A stretch of DNA of 64,000 bases from Nitrosomonas nitrosa (GTDB taxonomy: Bacteria > Pseudomonadota > Gammaproteobacteria > Burkholderiales > Nitrosomonadaceae), in NCBI RefSeq assembly GCF_003051105.1, contig NZ_QAOO01000011.1, positions 1-64,000 on the forward strand. The letters run 5' to 3'. The notes below the pieces were generated by a model. The model saw only the letters and a list, made by a program, of their open reading frames with translations, was not told the DNA's origin and did no database searches. Positions 18,127 through 27,726 of the stretch are shown piece by piece. Every line of letters starts with the position of its first letter. Position 1 is the stretch's first letter. Position numbers and translations under genes: made by a program.

Positions 18127-19194
18127 TCATTTATCTGTATCCGGCTTTTTCTTGCTGTTGATCAATAGATTGGGTGGTGGCCCGATCGGCTCGAAGTCCT
18201 TTAACAAGGGAACATCATCCTTGTAGACCCATCGGATATCCATATCGAACGTACCCTGCGGCCCCCAGCTGCCCGTGAATTTCTTGCCATCCGGGGTAAA
18301 AGTCCAGCACATATCTTCTCCGGCGGTATTGATGGCATCCCCGAGATTCAATGGTTGCTGCCATTCGCCCTCTTCATTCTGATGCGAAATCCATTCATCA
18401 TGCCCACCCCGTGAGCCTAGGTCAGGCCGCATGCTGGTAATGATCAGGCTCTTGCCGTCCTTTGACAGGCCAGTCCAGTGCATATGGTCGCGGTGCGGAG
18501 AATTGATTTTCGGTCCCAAGCTCTCTGGTTCCTGCCATACGCCGTCCTTTTTTTCAACCTTCCAAATATCGCTATCCTGTGTCACACCCGGCTGATGATA
18601 GCTAAAGTAAATCAGGCTATCAGAGGCGATGATCGGGCAATGCTCTTCGCCGGTCGGCGTATTGATATTCGGTAGCTCGGGCACATCGTTCCAATTTCTG
18701 GCTGACTGCCATACGCCATCAATTTTTTGAACGACGTAGAGATCGCCCGACAATAAATTTCCGGGCTCGTATCTCGTGAAATAAATTACATTTCCATCAT
18801 CGGAAAAGCTTGGTTCCAGTTCCCAGGCGGAGGTATTAATGTTCGGCCCGACAGTAGGGTCGATATCGGGTCCCAAATGTATGGGCTTTTGCCATACACC
18901 ATCCACGCTGTGAGACATCCAGATATCGAAGCTGTAGGGGCTACCCGGCGATTCGATGCTGCCCTCGCGGGTTGAAACGAAGATCGCTGTTTTGCCATCC
19001 GCACTATAGGTAATCTCAAGTTCCGCACCGGGAGAGTTGATGGGTTCGCCCATACTTCTTGACACTCGTGGCCCTTCTGTCGCCCCTCCGCTGCCAGACC
19101 CGTGCATGCCTGGCATGGCGTAAGATACGTCGTACGCCAGCATGAGTACGAGTGATAAGAAACCAGATTTTGGCATAAGTAATTTATCTTTCAT
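18127..19194 (-). CDS. Exported PD40/WD40-like beta-propeller protein
   Basis: The protein has 355 residues, with a signal peptide ending near YDVSYA-MPG. The body contains repeated TolB-type blades, seen as GKTAIFVSTREG, GNVIYFTRYEPG, DSLIYFSYHQPG and GKSLIITSMRPD, each followed by a WQ(K/S)P or WQEP motif. Periplasmic location is expected; the function is unknown. The strong GAGGAG site supports the ATG. There is no clear operon partner. Confidence 0.82.
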   Translation of the reverse strand: MKDKLLMPKSGFLSLVLMLAYDVSYAMPGMHGSGSGGATEGPRVSRSMGEPINSPGAELEITYSADGKTAIFVSTREGSIESPGSPYSFDIWMSHSVDGVWQKPIHLGPDIDPTVGPNINTSAWELEPSFSDDGNVIYFTRYEPGNLLSGDLYVVQKIDGVWQSARNWNDVPELPNINTPTGEEHCPIIASDSLIYFSYHQPGVTQDSDIWKVEKKDGVWQEPESLGPKINSPHRDHMHWTGLSKDGKSLIITSMRPDLGSRGGHDEWISHQNEEGEWQQPLNLGDAINTAGEDMCWTFTPDGKKFTGSWGPQGTFDMDIRWVYKDDVPLLKDFEPIGPPPNLLINSKKKPDTDK

Positions 19195-19239
19195 GCACCG
19201 ATTCTCCTCTTAAGAATTTAGGATTCTTTTTTTACTTGT

Positions 19240-19896
19240 TCATATATCAATCTCTCTTTGCGGTGCATATTCCGCGCCGAGATTATCCGGATCGATGCGC
19301 TGACGCAGCGTATCGAGCGGGCAATAGCCGCTGACAAGCAAATAATAACCTTTCGCATCCTGGGCAACGATAGAAGGAAAACCCCTTACTCCCCACTGAA
19401 TGGTCTGCTGAAAATGCTGTTGGGTAGTTTGTTTGGCAGTATCCGACGCAAAGATTTGTGAGAAAGGGTCAGTAGGGATGCCACAGCCTTTCGCCAGTTG
19501 AGTCAGTACATTCGTTTGCGTCACATCGGCTTGTCCCACGTAAAAAGCAGATTGAATCGCTGCAAGCAACGAGAACGTGCGGGAGGGATCGACGATCGAC
19601 GCGCTGACGACAGCGCGGCAGGCAGGCTCGGTATCGTAAATGAATCCTGGCGGCAACGCGCCATCGAAATTGAAGGGTTGACCGGTCATCCGTTGGACGT
19701 TTTGCCAATGATGCAATATTTCGGCCCGTTTTTCAGGGGTGAGTGGTTCTGTCGTTCCAGGACGCAATCTGCCCATTACCAGCTTGATTGTCAAGTGTTC
19801 GCGATACGCTTGCCTGATTGCCTCGATGACAGGCGAAAACCCCCAGCACCAGGAGCACATGGGGTCAGCGACATACCACAGTGTGCGTTCATTCAT
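19240..19896 (-). CDS. DsbA-family thiol oxidoreductase, cytoplasmic FrnE-like
   Basis: The protein has 218 residues. The active site CSWC is at ~14-17 (DPMCSWCWGF) and the cis-proline is in GVRGFPSIV near 172, with an inserted helical domain between, as in DsbA/FrnE. No signal peptide is visible, so it is probably cytoplasmic, like the frnE/2-hydroxychromene isomerase branch. It lies 18 bases downstream of typA and may share its transcript. The substrate is unknown. Confidence 0.85.
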   Translation of the reverse strand: MNERTLWYVADPMCSWCWGFSPVIEAIRQAYREHLTIKLVMGRLRPGTTEPLTPEKRAEILHHWQNVQRMTGQPFNFDGALPPGFIYDTEPACRAVVSASIVDPSRTFSLLAAIQSAFYVGQADVTQTNVLTQLAKGCGIPTDPFSQIFASDTAKQTTQQHFQQTIQWGVRGFPSIVAQDAKGYYLLVSGYCPLDTLRQRIDPDNLGAEYAPQREIDI

Positions 19897-19914
19897 CCCG
19901 ATGAGCTAAAATCT

Positions 19915-21729
19915 CTAGGCCGCAGTACGGGATGCTCTTTTGCGTTCATGCTCCAATAGGAGGCGTTTGCGAATGCGGATACTTTTGGGGGTAATTTCTA
20001 CCAGTTCGTCGTCAGTGATAAACTCGATAGCGGATTCCAGCGTTAACTGGATCGGCGGTGTCAGCGCCACGGCCTCATCATGACCCGAAGCACGAATATT
20101 GGTTAACTGTTTGCCCTTGATTGGATTGACCACGAGATCGTTGTCACGGCTATGAATGCCGATCACCATACCTTCATATAACGGATCGCCTGGACTGACG
20201 AACATGCGTCCACGCTCCTGCAGCTTCCATAATGCATAAGCAACCGCTTCACCATTTTCGGCAGAAATCAACACACCATTTCTGCGTGCAGCGATTTCCG
20301 GGCGCATCGGTGCGTATTCGTCGAAGACATGACTCATCATGCCGGTACCACGCGTCATGGTCATGAATTCAGACTGGAAACCGATCAGACCGCGCGCAGG
20401 AATCCGATAATCCAGTCTGACTCGGCCATGCCCATCCGACACCATATCGAGCAAATCACCGCGGCGTGCGCCGAGTGCTTCCATCACAGCGCCCTGATTC
20501 TCTTCGTCAACATCAACCGTAAGTACCTCAAACGGCTCACATTTTGCACCATCGATCTCGCGGATGACTACTTTTGGTCTTGAAACAGCTAGTTCATAAC
20601 CTTCGCGCCGCATATTCTCCAGCAAGATGGTCAAATGCAATTCGCCTCGTCCGGAAACCAGAAATGAATCGGTATCTGCCGTTTCTTCCAGCTTGAGCGC
20701 TACATTGGTGAGCAGTTCTTTTTCCAGACGCTCGCGTAATTGCCGGCTGGTCACGAATTTTCCTTCCTTGCCTGCAAAAGGTGAGGTATTGACTTGAAAA
20801 GTCATGGACAGCGTTGGCTCATCCACCACAGGCATCGGCAATGCTTCAGGTTGATCGAAATCCGCCAATGTCGTGCCGATACTGAGCGCATCGATGCCGT
20901 TTACCAACACGATATCACCCGCCATGGCTTCTTCCATCGGTACCCGCTCCAGGCCGCGAAAACCGAACACTTGATTGACACGCGCTTTTTTGGGCGTTTG
21001 ATCACCGGTCATGACCATCACATCCTGAGCAGGCTTGAGGCGTCCGCGCGTAATGCGTCCGATACCGATCCGGCCAACGAAGCTGGAATAATCCAGCGCG
21101 CTGATTTGCAGTTGTAGCGGCTCATCGGGATTGCCGGTGGGGGCAGGCACATGCTTGAGGATGGTTTCAAACAGCGGACGCATATCGGTGCTGGGTTGCG
21201 CCGGATCGAGCGTGGCATAACCATTCAGCGCAGATGCATAAACTACCGGAAAATCCAGTTGCTCCTCGGTCGCATTCAACTTGTCGAACAAGTCAAAGGT
21301 ATGGTTGATCACCCAATCGGGCCGTGCACCAGGGCGATCGATCTTGTTGATCACCACAATAGGCCGTAGTCCCAATGCCAGCGCTTTCTTGGTGACGAAG
21401 CGTGTTTGCGGCATGGGACCTTCCACGGCATCAACCAATAACAGCACGCCATCGACCATCGATAGAACGCGCTCCACTTCGCCACCGAAATCCGCATGAC
21501 CGGGGGTGTCGACAATATTGATATGCACCCCTTCATAATCGACTGCGCAATTCTTGGAAAAAATCGTGATGCCACGTTCGCGTTCGATGTCGTTGGAATC
21601 CATAACACGTTCGGCAATATGCTGATGTGCGGCAAATGTCCCTGCTTGATGCAGCAATTTGTCAACCATGGTGGTCTTGCCGTGGTCAACGTGAGCAATA
21701 ATGGCGATGTTACGAAGTGGGCGTGACAT
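19915..21729 (-). CDS. typA: Ribosome-associated translational GTPase TypA/BipA
   Basis: The protein has 604 residues, full length. G1 is AHVDHGKTT at ~11-19, G2 is in [12 protein letters not shown]3 is [14 protein letters not shown] and G4 is [13 protein letters not shown]-like domains III and V and the BipA-specific C-terminal domain follow, ending in a basic tail. It binds 70S ribosomes, assists 50S assembly and supports stress and cold responses. It heads a short leftward unit with the DsbA-like gene. Confidence 0.97.
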   Translation of the reverse strand: MSRPLRNIAIIAHVDHGKTTMVDKLLHQAGTFAAHQHIAERVMDSNDIERERGITIFSKNCAVDYEGVHINIVDTPGHADFGGEVERVLSMVDGVLLLVDAVEGPMPQTRFVTKKALALGLRPIVVINKIDRPGARPDWVINHTFDLFDKLNATEEQLDFPVVYASALNGYATLDPAQPSTDMRPLFETILKHVPAPTGNPDEPLQLQISALDYSSFVGRIGIGRITRGRLKPAQDVMVMTGDQTPKKARVNQVFGFRGLERVPMEEAMAGDIVLVNGIDALSIGTTLADFDQPEALPMPVVDEPTLSMTFQVNTSPFAGKEGKFVTSRQLRERLEKELLTNVALKLEETADTDSFLVSGRGELHLTILLENMRREGYELAVSRPKVVIREIDGAKCEPFEVLTVDVDEENQGAVMEALGARRGDLLDMVSDGHGRVRLDYRIPARGLIGFQSEFMTMTRGTGMMSHVFDEYAPMRPEIAARRNGVLISAENGEAVAYALWKLQERGRMFVSPGDPLYEGMVIGIHSRDNDLVVNPIKGKQLTNIRASGHDEAVALTPPIQLTLESAIEFITDDELVEITPKSIRIRKRLLLEHERKRASRTAA

Positions 21730-22185
21730 AAGATAAGTCCCTAAGAATTAAGCTGAAGAAATAAAAAAACATAATATTATATCAGAAAATCAGTGACATA
21801 ATTATCTTTAACCTGTTTTTGTCCACAAAAAATCTTCCGTCAAAAGAGCATGCTTCTTACGTGTTTGCACGTATTTTTCTGAAGAGCGTATTTCGATAAC
21901 CTATCGGCGGAATAGAACTTAAACCGGCATGTATCAACTTTTTGATCTCTGGCATCTGGGCTATGCTCAGGTTCGATATTGCATGTCATGACGCGATAAC
22001 CTTGCACACTTTTCCACTCATCTTGCAAAGGGAGCTATGAGCATTACGACAAAAAAGGAAAGGCAGGACAATTCGCTGTTCTTTGCAGCCTTTCAGGAGC
22101 CTGGCTGATACGAATAAGCTTCCGTTTTTCTCTTGATTCAAGGGTTGTTTTTTTGTTCGAGAATACTGGGTACGCGAGGTTAGAC
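21730..22185. other. Divergent intergenic region between typA and the sigma-54 activator gene
   Basis: It contains promoters for both sides by position, but I cannot assign them firmly. A 23-codon ORF at 22037-22110 has GGGAG before its ATG and might be a leader peptide; support is weak. No other gene or repeat is seen. Confidence 0.45.
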
Positions 22186-23568
22186 ATGGCTATCAGAGTT
22201 TGGGTTCGCTGGTTGAGTGGCTTTCAGGAACAAACTGTGCATGAAATGACTGATTGCCTGATCCGACAGGGTATCGAAGTTCAAGATCAAGATGATTATT
22301 TATCCAATCACCCTGGTGTGATTTTCAGTAATCAAGTCACGCCAGCCCTATGCGAACAACTTCGTGAGCTGAGCCGTAACGGCCAAATACGGATTCTTGT
22401 TTGTTGTGATGGGGCTATTCCCAGCAATGCCGTATGGCAGTTATTGGAAGCAGGTGCTGCCGACGTCTTGGCCAATGCGGAATGGAGCCCGCTAATCTAT
22501 GAGATCATCTCTCGTCTTCAACGCTGGGAAGCAGTCGATCGCATCGTGCATTCACCCGAGGTGCAGCATGTGCTGGTGGGAGAAAGCCAAGCTTTGAAGG
22601 CGATCCTGCGCCAAGTGGTAGAGGTGGCGCATTTTACCGATGCTTCTGTTTTGATTCTCGGTGAAAGCGGCACGGGTAAAGAGTTGCTGGCGAATCTCAT
22701 CCATACGCTGGATCCCCGCCCTGATAAAGGCGATCTGGTCATTCTAGATTGCACGACCATTGTTCCGGAGCTGTCCGGCAGCGAGTTTTTCGGTCATGAA
22801 CGAGGTGCCTTTACCGGCGCGGCGTCCGCGCGGGATGGCGTTTTCGCGCTGGCGAACGGGGGCACCCTGTTTCTGGATGAAATAGGTGAGTTGTCACTGG
22901 CATTGCAAACCCAGTTGCTGCGTGTCATCCAGGAACATACCTTTAAACGCGTCGGTGGTAACGCTTGGCAGCACACTTCTTTTCGTTTGGTGTGCGCGAC
23001 TAACCGCGATCTCTGGGCGCAAGTTCAACGCGGAGAATTCCGTGCCGACCTTTACTATCGTATCGCCAGTTATGTTTGTCAATTGCCTCCCTTGCGGGCG
23101 CGCCCTGAAGATATTCTTCCACTGGCCAACCATTTCCTGAAGACAAGCTATCCTGATCAAGCCCCCCCCGAATTGGATGCCCCCGTGCAGGAGTACCTGT
23201 TGCGCCGCGAATACCCCGGTAATGTGCGCGATCTCAAACAAGTCATCGCCCGTATGCTCTGCCGTCACGCAGGTAAAGGTGCCATCACAGTGGGGTGCAT
23301 TCCACCGGATGATCGTCCGCTGTGGGCAGAGGGCTGGCAAGAATGGCGCGATACGGGCTTCGAGCGCGCGATCCGTGTTGCATTGAATCGTGGCGTCGGA
23401 CTCAAAGCTATCAGCCGGAACACTGAAGAGACGGCATTCCGTATCGTGTTGGAGCAAGTAAACGGCAATACCCAACAGGCTGCTCAGCTCTTGGGGGTAA
23501 CAGACCGTACTGTTCAGAATTGGAAGAAAGATAGATCATCGGTCAATAAGACTGAGCAATTGTTTTGA
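22186..23568 (+). CDS. Sigma-54-dependent transcriptional activator with a degenerate receiver domain
   Basis: The protein has 460 residues from the ATG at 22186 (GAGG upstream; the TTG at 22153 adds 11 unlikely residues). Residues ~1-125 look like a receiver-type fold (IRILVCCDG, GAADVLANAEWSPL) but lack the phospho-Asp/Lys pattern. The AAA+ domain (~130-365) has Walker A GESGTGKE, the sigma-54 contact loop GAFTGA and Walker B GTLFLDEIGE. A Fis-type helix-turn-helix ends the protein (NTQQAAQLLGVTDRTVQNW). It converges on the eight-gene operon whose promoter is a sigma-54 site, so it is the likely local regulator. Its signal is unknown and probably not phosphorylation. Confidence 0.92.
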   Translation: MAIRVWVRWLSGFQEQTVHEMTDCLIRQGIEVQDQDDYLSNHPGVIFSNQVTPALCEQLRELSRNGQIRILVCCDGAIPSNAVWQLLEAGAADVLANAEWSPLIYEIISRLQRWEAVDRIVHSPEVQHVLVGESQALKAILRQVVEVAHFTDASVLILGESGTGKELLANLIHTLDPRPDKGDLVILDCTTIVPELSGSEFFGHERGAFTGAASARDGVFALANGGTLFLDEIGELSLALQTQLLRVIQEHTFKRVGGNAWQHTSFRLVCATNRDLWAQVQRGEFRADLYYRIASYVCQLPPLRARPEDILPLANHFLKTSYPDQAPPELDAPVQEYLLRREYPGNVRDLKQVIARMLCRHAGKGAITVGCIPPDDRPLWAEGWQEWRDTGFERAIRVALNRGVGLKAISRNTEETAFRIVLEQVNGNTQQAAQLLGVTDRTVQNWKKDRSSVNKTEQLF

Positions 23569-23589
23569 TGAATATAACTATTCAATAGC

Positions 23590-24366
23590 TTACCTTACAT
23601 TCGGATGTCGCTGACCAGCCGTTATCGCCTTGCGTCGCCAAGCCGTGCTGATCAAATTTTCAAAATTTCTTCCCAGAATCAAGCTTTCCTGGAAGGGCGG
23701 CAAGCGCAATGCCTTGATTTTGGCAAGTTCAACTCCCGGGTGTAGCCAAGGCCCATCCGAGCCAAATAAAAGCTTAGTCGCTCCTGCCCGTTTGACGGCT
23801 TGTTCCAGCAGATCAAAGCGCCGCACGCCAGCCGTATCCGCGTACATATTCGGATGGCGCACCAGTTGGTCAATCATGGCCAATTGAGCGCGCCAGTCAT
23901 CGGCAAAGCTGCCAAGATGTGGAATGATAAAGTTGACGTCTGGATATTCCTGGGCCAGCAGTTCACAGACGGATACTTCACCCGCGACATCGTACAGTAC
24001 CGGTAAAGCATAGGCCCGAGCGGCTGCACAGATCTCGCGTGTGATAGCCGCATCATGGCGATGAACCTTGATGCCGACGAATCCGTAGCGTTTAACGGCT
24101 ATGCTGACCCGTTCGTGCACATGCCCCCGGTCTCGCTCGGCATGCACGAAGGCAAAACCGTAAAAGCGCTCAGGCTTGCTCGCGACAATGCGCGCCACTT
24201 GTTGGTTGGCGACGGCATAGTTCGAATGAAACGCAGAAAACAGCACTGTGCGATGAATCCCTGCTGCCATAGCGCGGCGCAAATAGTCCTGCAAGGGGGC
24301 TCGGGTGTCCCACGGCCCGGTTAAACCATCGCCCATACCGGCGTGGCAGTGGCAATCGATGATCAT
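23590..24366 (-). CDS. Amidohydrolase_2-type metal-dependent hydrolase
   Basis: The protein has 258 residues from the ATG at 24366; the open frame to 24471 overlaps the upstream gene and is rejected. TIM-barrel metal ligands are visible: DCHCHAGMG at 4-12 (HxH), a central KVHRHD, IPHLGSF with the next His, and LLFGSDGPW with the last Asp. Such enzymes hydrolyse or decarboxylate small aromatic or lactone substrates; the substrate is unknown. The ATG overlaps the protease stop as ATGA, so it is the last gene of the sigma-54 operon. Confidence 0.85.
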   Translation of the reverse strand: MIIDCHCHAGMGDGLTGPWDTRAPLQDYLRRAMAAGIHRTVLFSAFHSNYAVANQQVARIVASKPERFYGFAFVHAERDRGHVHERVSIAVKRYGFVGIKVHRHDAAITREICAAARAYALPVLYDVAGEVSVCELLAQEYPDVNFIIPHLGSFADDWRAQLAMIDQLVRHPNMYADTAGVRRFDLLEQAVKRAGATKLLFGSDGPWLHPGVELAKIKALRLPPFQESLILGRNFENLISTAWRRKAITAGQRHPNVR

Positions 24367-25763
24367 AAGGCGACGCCTCTCTTCGCGTCGTAGTCCTCGT
24401 TTATCCAGTCGCGTATCTGCCTGACCACCTGCCGCGTTAGCAAGACGCCGATTTTGGGGTCGCTCGTACAATCTTCGCCGACCTGTTGCGTCGTGCAGTC
24501 ATCCAGGGCAGGGGGTGTTTCACAATTACCGCAACCGCCATGGTGAACTGCGATCAGATACCGTCTCTTTGATTTTTCATCCCAATACCAAACCGGAGAC
24601 CCGCTGATGCCTTGGGAGGTATCGGCGGCATAGGTAATGAGTTGACGGACTGGCCGTTTCCTCGCAGTTGGACTCGCACTTCTGACCATGGCTGGGACAA
24701 GTATAGGCCGACCGTTGTCATGTTTTCGATAACCGCAAAGATTGAGTGCTTTCCCAGTCAGTGTCTGGATGCCGTGTTTGGGTAAGGCTTCCACGGGCAG
24801 CAATAAAGTGTCGTCTACTTTCCCTTTATTGCCCCAGAAGCTCAGCATCTTATTCTTTAGTTTGCCAAACCTTCGATATGCGATGGGTGGATTGGGCAAC
24901 CTGATTAGGCCGAAATCGAAGCGTGGGTCGAATTGGCTGGACCGCCAATGGGGGTGTGATTGCCAATCGATGGGCTTTGTCTTTGACCACGAGAAGGGAG
25001 TCCGCAAGCCATCAGCGCCGGCAGCAACATTGATGGTGAGTACTTCGGCTGGCGTAGTGGGATCGTTTGCCCAATTCGCGTCAAAAACATGCGCGGCCGT
25101 GAGCACGTGTCGCGGGCCGATGAGCGTGCCGGTCGCAAATGATTGTTTGATCTTCCCATCTGGCTGTTTTAAAAACACCCGCAAGCGGCATATCCATCTG
25201 AACGGCACTTTCGTCATATCGATATGACGTCGCGCCGACAAGTGCCCAAAAGCGCTTTCTTCGCCCCATTCCCGTTGGGGCTGACGCGGGTCGACCGGTT
25301 CGTCAAAACTGTCGACCGCGGTACCGAGACCCAGGAAGGGGTGAATATACGTCACCGGCGGTATCCAGATCGTGGCGAAGCATTTCCTGTCACCACAGGT
25401 GAAACGGGGCAAGAACGAAATCACGCCTTTCCCGAAATATTTGCGTTCGAAAGCATTTCCGGGTGGCCGCCAGAATTTCATATTCAATGGATGACTGTTG
25501 ATGGTTTGTGCACGCTTCAGGCGTTCCGCGCCAGACTTGAGACCATACGCGCGTCCCGCCGTTTCGAGAAGCCCGCCTCCACCATACTTGATTTTGTAAA
25601 AGTGGCCTGGAACGGGGGTATCGCTCATCAAGGAATTTACTTGCTCAAACTGGAAGCCGTCACTCGCGATCCCTGGCCCTGGAGGGTTGAACGAACCGAA
25701 CGGCCCGCCCGTTTTACCTGGCGGATTTTCCAGTCCCAATTCCACCAACCCCAAGGTGTTCAT
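24363..25763 (-). CDS. Trypsin-like serine protease with a LysM-like N-terminal segment
   Basis: The protein has 466 residues. Residues ~54-100 (FYKIKYGGGGLLETAGRAYG...INSHP) resemble a divergent LysM-type module. The protease domain spans ~195-440: catalytic His in VLTAAHVF (~225), Asp in DFGLIRL (~283) and Ser in GISGSPVWYW (~388), as in V8/trypsin-like endopeptidases. A Cys-rich stretch follows. No Sec signal peptide is visible, which is unusual for this family. The start overlaps the upstream stop as ATGA. Processing of other products of this operon is a testable guess. Confidence 0.85.
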   Translation of the reverse strand: MNTLGLVELGLENPPGKTGGPFGSFNPPGPGIASDGFQFEQVNSLMSDTPVPGHFYKIKYGGGGLLETAGRAYGLKSGAERLKRAQTINSHPLNMKFWRPPGNAFERKYFGKGVISFLPRFTCGDRKCFATIWIPPVTYIHPFLGLGTAVDSFDEPVDPRQPQREWGEESAFGHLSARRHIDMTKVPFRWICRLRVFLKQPDGKIKQSFATGTLIGPRHVLTAAHVFDANWANDPTTPAEVLTINVAAGADGLRTPFSWSKTKPIDWQSHPHWRSSQFDPRFDFGLIRLPNPPIAYRRFGKLKNKMLSFWGNKGKVDDTLLLPVEALPKHGIQTLTGKALNLCGYRKHDNGRPILVPAMVRSASPTARKRPVRQLITYAADTSQGISGSPVWYWDEKSKRRYLIAVHHGGCGNCETPPALDDCTTQQVGEDCTSDPKIGVLLTRQVVRQIRDWINEDYDAKRGVAL

Positions 25764-27703
25764 TTCAGCTCCGGAGTCTCGTCAGAGCAGAACACTCCGC
25801 ACGAGAACGATCCAGTCCCGCTCATGCTCGTACGTTTGCAAGGGCTCCATCTTTGAGACTTCGGAAGCCATACCCAGCAACGCGTGACGACCGTTCCGCT
25901 CAACCCGCTGGAGGGACCAGTAAATTGCTGACACATGCCCTGGCAAAAGTTTTTCGCGTTCGCTGCCGTCATAAGTGAAGGGCCCTGTTCCTGGAGACGT
26001 CGAACATTACCCTTCTTCGGACGTAACCAGACGTCGAAATAGTACCAATTTTTCTGATCACGGTGTGTTTCGAACTCGTCGGCACTGCTTTCGGCATTGG
26101 ACGCACTGAATGGAGATTCCGGCTCGAATTCATCTAACATGGCCACTTCTCTTAACCCACTTGAATAATCTTGCGATGTGGCGGAATTCATCAAACTGCT
26201 CGCCGGTGCTCTCAGCACAACGATCTTGTCGCCACGGCGCAGCCATCGGCCATGTTGCGCTGCTGTGCCAGGCATCCCGAATCGGCCGGACTCACTCAAG
26301 TGAAGATAAGGCAGATGTTTCTGAGCCGCATTGATAATCGCTTCGTTAACGGCCATTTCCGCATCGATATCGGGCGACGTCAGCGCTGCTTGGCGCATTG
26401 CTGTGCCTGCAATACGGACAAAGCGCCGCGCCCTTTCCAATTCTGCTTCTTCCGCGTTCAAGCCGCTGACTTCAAGTTCCAGTGCTTTGCTCAGCGCTGA
26501 TCCCACGGCGCCACCGATTGCCGTACCGACGCCCGGTATTGGAATGAAGGAGCCCAACACTTTGCCCGCGACTGGCAGCGCTACTTTTGCCAGGGATTTC
26601 AGCCCTTTGCCTAGGACAGGCAGTACTCTTTTGCCGATGAAGCGGCCTGCTTTCTTGAGGCCCCGGCCTATGCCTTTGAACAACTTGCCAAGAAACTGAT
26701 CCAGTTCTTCCTCGCTGGAAATCGAGAGCAACTCCGCAGCGAGTTCGATTTCTTCCGATTCACTGAACGGGCTTGCCAGCGCCAATTCGAGCTCGCGATC
26801 ATTGGTAACCAGACCCGTTGGATTGAGGGTGGCCCGAAGACTCTCTTCGATCGATTTGTGTTGAGGCGTTGGATACCAGCAAAAAGCATAACTGTCGGGA
26901 TCAAGACCATGGGATCTGATTTGTCGATGGTGCACTCTCATTCGTACATACAGATTCCCGGTCTGGCCCACATAGCCGATGTGGCCACTGGGCGAACGAT
27001 TGCGGAAAATGAGGAGATATACCCCCCCTTGTTGAGGTGCATTGTTCCATTGCGACAAGGGATAACATCGTTTGCTGTCCCATAAGGTCTGGTGTTTTGC
27101 TTTCATGCGGCGGACGAGCGTTTGAAAATGGGCTTGAAAGTCTGCAGGCAATTCCATTTCCAGCCACTCGTTCTCGTAACCCGTGCCCAATTCCATTTCC
27201 GCTGCTGATAGTTCGCCACCCCGCCTTTCACAAGCGGATCTCAATGCTTCTTCGGTATCGGGACCGGCAATGCCGGTTGTCCTGAGTCCCTGCTGCTGTT
27301 GAAAGCGCCTGATGGCACTGCGCGTTTCCGGCCCTATGGTGCCGGTCACCGGCAATTGCGTGTCCAGCGCCTGATTTAGGCAGTCTTGCAGCCAGCGCAC
27401 TCGCTCTGAGCCCACCGGTCCCGACTCGATCGGATAGGGTTCGCTCGTGATACCATAAGGTTCGCGTATCACCCCCCAAGGCCGCCGCCGTCCCCTCGGA
27501 GCAGGACGGGGCCGGGCAAGCGGTGGGCGTTGACTTCCTTTCGGGCGCAATCCCAGCCGAGCACGCGAGCCTGCGTATCGACGCCCGCCACCATAAGCGC
27601 CCCGCCGCCCCCGTTCGCCTTCCTCTTCCTCTTCAAATAATTCACTCTGCAATTCGGGTGCGATTTCGAAAGGTATCGTTTCAAAGCTGAATTCTTGGTT
27701 CAT
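25760..27703 (-). CDS. Multidomain protein: peptidoglycan-binding, GIY-YIG-like, glycine-zipper module
   Basis: The protein has 647 residues. After an acidic then Arg/Gly/Pro-rich N-terminus (1-95) comes a PG_binding_1 domain (~103-157, with GTIGPETRSAIRRFQQQQGL). A GIY-YIG-like fold follows at ~226-290 (GGVYLLIF, HIGYVGQTGNLYVRMRVHHR). Next is the module shared with the two small operon proteins: EEELDQFLG (331-339), a Gly/Ala-rich hydrophobic zipper (~350-405), ERARRFVRIAG and GRWLRRGDKIVVL (485-497). The last ~130 residues are Cys- and Trp-containing and unrecognised. AAGAGGTG supports the ATG. No signal peptide is visible. Function unknown. Confidence 0.85.
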   Translation of the reverse strand: MNQEFSFETIPFEIAPELQSELFEEEEEGERGRRGAYGGGRRYAGSRARLGLRPKGSQRPPLARPRPAPRGRRRPWGVIREPYGITSEPYPIESGPVGSERVRWLQDCLNQALDTQLPVTGTIGPETRSAIRRFQQQQGLRTTGIAGPDTEEALRSACERRGGELSAAEMELGTGYENEWLEMELPADFQAHFQTLVRRMKAKHQTLWDSKRCYPLSQWNNAPQQGGVYLLIFRNRSPSGHIGYVGQTGNLYVRMRVHHRQIRSHGLDPDSYAFCWYPTPQHKSIEESLRATLNPTGLVTNDRELELALASPFSESEEIELAAELLSISSEEELDQFLGKLFKGIGRGLKKAGRFIGKRVLPVLGKGLKSLAKVALPVAGKVLGSFIPIPGVGTAIGGAVGSALSKALELEVSGLNAEEAELERARRFVRIAGTAMRQAALTSPDIDAEMAVNEAIINAAQKHLPYLHLSESGRFGMPGTAAQHGRWLRRGDKIVVLRAPASSLMNSATSQDYSSGLREVAMLDEFEPESPFSASNAESSADEFETHRDQKNWYYFDVWLRPKKGNVRRLQEQGPSLMTAANAKNFCQGMCQQFTGPSSGLSGTVVTRCWVWLPKSQRWSPCKRTSMSGTGSFSCGVFCSDETPELK

Positions 27704-27726
27704 GATTCACCTCTTAAAAATGTGGT

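Noticed and set aside
22037-22110. 23-codon leader peptide before the activator
   Set aside because: Only a GGGAG before the ATG supports it; no conservation can be judged.
22894-23475. 193-codon minus-strand ORF opposite the sigma-54 activator
   Set aside because: Shadow of the AAA+ and HTH coding sequence.
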